Of a stretch of 64,000 nt of DNA, positions 61,734-64,000 are shown piece by piece; position 1 is the first letter of the stretch, and each line of letters starts with the position of its first letter. This DNA comes from an uncultured Eubacteriales bacterium. GTDB taxonomy: Bacteria; Bacillota; Clostridia; Oscillospirales; CAG-382. A program made the translations under genes and the position numbers. The stretch covers positions 68,457 to 132,456 of the forward strand of contig CAKSUT010000008.1 of the NCBI GenBank assembly GCA_934502885.1, written 5' to 3'. The notes under the pieces are model-generated. The model was not told where the DNA came from. It ran no database searches and saw only the letters and a program-made list of their open reading frames with translations.

Positions 61734-64000
61734 TTGAACATAAAACAACTTATATTGAACATAAAACAAAAGCTGCTTCCTTTTTTCCTTGCCTTTATTA
61801 CGGCAATAACACTTTTGCCGAATCCGGCATTTGCTGACGGAGAAACAGGCACAAAACCGCCTCAAGCCGCTGACGGTTACTATCTTTTGGACAGTGCGGA
61901 GGATTTATACTGGTTTTCCGATTTTGTCAACAACAGAACAAACAGCAGCGAGGCTGTAAATGCGCGCCTTGAGGCGGATATTGACTTGAATCCCGGAATA
62001 TCCTTTGCGTATAACCATGAAACCGGCAAAATAACCGTCTCCAAAAACAACGGGCAAATCTTTCATCTCGGTTCGGGACTGAAAGGAACGGCTCTCGGCA
62101 CAATTGATGACGGCGAAACGGCTTTTGCGCTGAACAAATGGACGCCTATCGGAACAATGTCAAAGGCATATGCCGGAATCTTTGACGGAAACGGTCACAC
62201 TGTAAACGGTGTTTATGTGAACGATGAAAATATAGGCTATGCAGGATTTTTCGGACTTATCGGCGATAAAAATGCAAATAACAATTACAGCGGTCATGTA
62301 AAAAATCTTACGGTCGGAGAAAATTCAATTATTCTCGGTTATAAATGCGGAGGCAGCGGCTCTACAGGCGGAATATCCGCAATGGCAATGAGTATCGATA
62401 CGCTCGTAAACTGCATAAACCGTGCGACAGTTGTCGGCAGAAGCAGCTCTGTTTCATTCAACAGCAGTGCGTCGAGCGTGGGTATGGTCGGAGGCATTGT
62501 CGGCTGTATGGCAGGAAAAGCGGAAAACTGCGAAAACTACGGTACGGTCATCAGCGATAATTATGCCGGCGGAATCGCCGGAAATTTGACCGGCGGCAGA
62601 ACAAATACCTATGCGCAGGCATATGTATCGCTTGAGAACTGCCGAAACTACGGTGAGGTCTACGGTAATGAAGACTTGGTATCCGCAACCGAAACAAGCG
62701 GTCATGCGGGCGGCATTGTCGGAAATTCCGGCGGCGGTGATACGGCAGGCTGCGACGGCGGCATTATTGCAGGCTGTATCAATTTCGGAAAGGTTCGCGC
62801 AAGCGGTGCTGCCGGAGTCGTATATCAGGCAAGGGAAGGAACACGGATCAAACACTGCGCAAACAGAAACGAGATCGCTGCGACCTTAGTTTCGGTCGGT
62901 CTTGTGGGACAGATCGATTGGGGCGGATGCACTTTAGAGTCGAGCTATAACGCCGGAAAAGTGACTTTAACCGGAGAAGGCGGAGAAGCGGCAATTGCAT
63001 ATCCGATTGCGGGACTGCTGAAAACTTTTCTCGGAAATTCCCCGAGCCACACCGTACAAAAGTGTTATAACGACAGCACCGTACATCCTTGCGAGGACAA
63101 CGCTCTTGCCGGTGCAAATATAAATATTAACGCATGCTACAGTGTTGAGACTTCCGTTTTTGCGACCGGTGAGCCGGCGTATAAAATGGGCTCGTGGTAT
63201 GATCTGCGTTGGAAACAAAATATTGCAGAGCCTTACGAAGAAGGAAAAATTCCCGAAGATTATCCGAATATAACGGGAACAAGAGTTGTTTCGCATATTA
63301 CGCACTATTGTTGTCATACCGATGAAACAAACAAGCAAGCGCATAAAAAATCGTTTTATTCCAATCTGACCAAGGATATTATCGATGAACATGCGCCAAA
63401 CGAAATAGGCATATGTGCGCATTGCGGCAAAGATTTGAGAACACCGATTTTCTCTAAAGACGTACTTCCCGAAGCAAAGGTGGGAAAATCATACAATGTG
63501 AGAGTCGGCGTGAGCGATGATCCGCCAAGCTTAAAAGATTACATAAAGGCGGTTGTCAGTGAAACGGACGATGCGGCATACAGCTTTACGCATGGGCTTA
63601 CCGGAAAAGCGGATCATAACTGGCGTTACGGCTATTATTACGACATTTCCGGAGTCCCGTCCGAAAGCGGAATGCTCAGTTTCACGCTTTCTGCGGAAAA
63701 CGAAAACGGCATCACCCGGAAAACATACACCTTAAAAATTAATGAAAGCGATCCGCTTGAAATTACAACGCAAAGCAAGCTGGATAATGCAGCGGTCGGA
63801 TCTGAATATTCACGCAGCTTATCGGTTAATTCGGATATCGCCGCAGCGTGGGGCGTTGCGGAGGGTTCAGCCCTTCCGCCGGGACTTTCGCTTAACCGGG
63901 AAACGGGTACAATCGGCGGAACACCGACAGAAAGCGGCAAGTATACCTTTTCGGTAACTGCAGAATGTGCAGATATGATAACCGCCAAGGAGTTTAATCT
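61734..64000 (+). CDS. Large secreted surface protein with GLUG-like and He_PIG domains (3' end outside window)
   Basis: The frame is open from the TTG at 61734 (9 nt after AAGGAG) to the end of the window, at least 755 residues. A signal peptide (LLPFFLAFITAITLLPNPAFA) precedes a region of GLUG-like repeats (AGIFDGNGHTVNGVYV, GGIVGCMAGKAENCENYG, GGIAGNLTGG), probably a beta-solenoid. A short cysteine motif (CAHCGKDL) follows. It then enters Ig-like He_PIG domains (ALPPGLSLNRETGTIGGTP). The first seven codons are duplicated: TTGAACATAAAACAA occurs at 61734 and again at 61755, in frame. It is probably cotranscribed with the zinc-ribbon genes. Confidence 0.85.
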   Translation, partial: MNIKQLILNIKQKLLPFFLAFITAITLLPNPAFADGETGTKPPQAADGYYLLDSAEDLYWFSDFVNNRTNSSEAVNARLEADIDLNPGISFAYNHETGKITVSKNNGQIFHLGSGLKGTALGTIDDGETAFALNKWTPIGTMSKAYAGIFDGNGHTVNGVYVNDENIGYAGFFGLIGDKNANNNYSGHVKNLTVGENSIILGYKCGGSGSTGGISAMAMSIDTLVNCINRATVVGRSSSVSFNSSASSVGMVGGIVGCMAGKAENCENYGTVISDNYAGGIAGNLTGGRTNTYAQAYVSLENCRNYGEVYGNEDLVSATETSGHAGGIVGNSGGGDTAGCDGGIIAGCINFGKVRASGAAGVVYQAREGTRIKHCANRNEIAATLVSVGLVGQIDWGGCTLESSYNAGKVTLTGEGGEAAIAYPIAGLLKTFLGNSPSHTVQKCYNDSTVHPCEDNALAGANININACYSVETSVFATGEPAYKMGSWYDLRWKQNIAEPYEEGKIPEDYPNITGTRVVSHITHYCCHTDETNKQAHKKSFYSNLTKDIIDEHAPNEIGICAHCGKDLRTPIFSKDVLPEAKVGKSYNVRVGVSDDPPSLKDYIKAVVSETDDAAYSFTHGLTGKADHNWRYGYYYDISGVPSESGMLSFTLSAENENGITRKTYTLKINESDPLEITTQSKLDNAAVGSEYSRSLSVNSDIAAAWGVAEGSALPPGLSLNRETGTIGGTPTESGKYTFSVTAECADMITAKEFN

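Noticed and set aside
1..64000. tRNA genes, rRNA genes, phage genes, integrases or transposases
   Set aside because: I looked for T-loop/CCA-type patterns, attachment sites and transposase motifs by eye and found none that hold up; a tRNA-finding program would be decisive.

Overview
The window looks like a chromosome segment of an anaerobic, Gram-positive Clostridia-type bacterium, probably a gut or rumen member of the Oscillospiraceae/Christensenellales part of the Firmicutes. This is inference from gene content: an oxygen-sensitive class III ribonucleotide reductase, cysteine-containing L33 and S18 ribosomal proteins, a class I preQ1 riboswitch, a SpoIIQ-like M23 protein, a dockerin-bearing secreted giant, many AraC/Gfo-Idh-MocA sugar genes, strong AGGAGG ribosome sites and frequent TTG starts. 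I saw no tRNA, rRNA, CRISPR array, phage or transposase gene.

Layout. 1-10.8 kb is one rightward gene train: the end of a TerB-C gene, a small GNAT-like gene, a BrxD-like ATPase, an Lhr/BrxHI-like helicase, rsmA, a TIGR03960-type radical SAM protein, a class B penicillin-binding protein and a DUF3810 protein. 10.8-14.9 kb holds a preQ1 riboswitch with queT, then murI, rpmG, secE, nusG, rplK and rplA, closed by a terminator. 15.2-18.4 kb is an anaerobic nucleotide-reduction operon in which the glycyl-radical domain of NrdD is a separate 51-residue gene between nrdD and nrdG. 18.4-24.6 kb is an AraC-controlled amino-sugar operon (Gfo/Idh, nagB, nagA, GH20). 24.6-29.5 kb carries a GHKL sensor kinase interrupted at a dnaX-like slippery heptamer, a second Gfo/Idh protein, cardiolipin synthase and an AraC regulator. 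29.6-30.9 kb is rpsF-ssb-rpsR.

30.9-32.5 kb is a probable iron-starvation operon (DUF2325, DUF3793, flavodoxin) behind three GTTAG-N6-CTAAC operators. 32.6-43.7 kb contains a YgjV-like membrane protein, a third Gfo/Idh protein with its own AraC gene, rnpB, queA, a GH116 glycosidase, a structured repeat, asnB, a small acidic membrane protein and another AraC gene. 43.9-57.0 kb is a cell-surface block: a 2395-residue dockerin/metallophosphoesterase protein, an 1188-residue Ig-repeat protein, a CAP-domain protein sharing its N-terminus, and an M23 peptidase. 57.2-64 kb is visibly more AT-rich and reads as accessory: a two-gene unit of a sugar-type solute-binding lipoprotein plus a membrane-anchored LuxR regulator, then zinc-ribbon proteins and a large secreted protein running off the end.

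How it fits together. The strongest unusual points are the split NrdD, the kinase slippery site, the permease-less SBP/LuxR pair, the TerB/BrxD/helicase block without other BREX genes, and three promoters (amino-sugar operon, third Gfo/Idh, GH116) with the same architecture: direct repeats offset by exactly 21 bp, ending 3 bp before the -35 element.
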